DNA from: Methanoregula sp.
GTDB taxonomy: Archaea > Halobacteriota > Methanomicrobia > Methanomicrobiales > Methanospirillaceae
DNA: 5,787 bases
Direction: 5' to 3'
Assembly (NCBI GenBank): GCA_030653335.1
Contig: JAURZP010000079.1
Coordinates: 1 to 5,787, forward strand
This document shows positions 5,768 to 5,787 of the stretch, one piece after another. Every line of letters begins with the position of its first letter. Within the stretch, counting starts at the first letter, position 1. The position numbers and the translations under genes were made by a program. The notes below the pieces were generated by a model. That model searched no databases and had not been told where the DNA came from. It was given only the letters and a program-made list of their open reading frames with translations.

Positions 5768-5787
5768 TCCAAAATCCATTTTCCTGA

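Larger units (their letters stand above)
5581..5787. other. AT-rich intergenic tail without a convincing gene
   Basis: After the MFS stop the base composition becomes clearly A/T-rich and no plausible + strand coding frame is seen. The tail holds the inverted repeat and the paired TATA-like elements described separately. It also has an A7 run at 5712-5718, which reads as T7 on the minus strand and could end a transcript arriving from the right. Whether the next gene points towards or away from this tail cannot be told. Confidence 0.6.

Noticed and set aside
5726..5772. ATTCCAA occurring twice, 40 nt apart
   Set aside because: A 7-nt match is expected by chance in about 200 nt of AT-rich sequence, so I did not count it as a repeat.
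1..5787. Searched for CRISPR arrays, tRNA or rRNA genes, insertion sequences and transposase or integrase genes
   Set aside because: No regular repeat-spacer pattern, cloverleaf, or mobile-element gene was seen in the window.

Overview
The window holds six complete or nearly complete genes, all on the + strand, and all coding for transport proteins. The organism is most likely a methanogenic archaeon, possibly of the Methanomicrobiales. I infer this from moderate G+C content, strong GGAGGT-type Shine-Dalgarno sites, use of ATA, AGG and CGG codons, alternative GTG/TTG starts, and the kind of Nik/Dpp-like transporter set common in such genomes. No RNA gene or phylogenetic marker is present, so the assignment is tentative.

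Region 1 (1-2523) is the 3' part of a nickel/dipeptide-type (Nik/Dpp/Opp) ABC importer operon. It contains a DppC/NikC-like permease (36-869, whose true start may lie upstream), a DppD/NikD-like ATPase with a C-terminal cysteine domain (866-1810), and a short NikE/DppF-like ATPase (1786-2523). The genes are coupled by ATGA and 25-nt overlaps. The solute-binding protein and the partner permease (A and B subunits) are expected upstream of the window and are not seen here.

A 148-nt gap (2524-2671) follows. It has a weak hairpin plus T-tract right after the importer genes, and a possible 20-codon leader ORF before the next gene.

Region 2 (2672-5580) is a second transport operon: an ABC-2 type ATPase (DrrA/NatA/CcmA class), its six-helix ABC-2 membrane partner (start and stop share one base), and 27 nt later a 12-helix major facilitator (MFS) transporter. 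ATPase plus ABC-2 permease suggests an ATP-driven exporter, and the MFS protein looks like a proton-coupled drug/metabolite antiporter.

The 3' tail (5581-5787) is AT-rich and has no convincing gene. It contains a perfect 10-bp inverted repeat just after the MFS stop and two copies of a 19-nt TATA-like element (16/19 identical, 107 nt apart).

Taken together, a Nik-like importer beside two export systems recalls opine-metallophore loci, where a small chelator is exported by an MFS protein and the metal complex is re-imported by a Nik-like ABC system. The sequence here does not prove this, because no biosynthetic gene lies in the window. Otherwise the genes belong to known families and I saw no clearly novel system.
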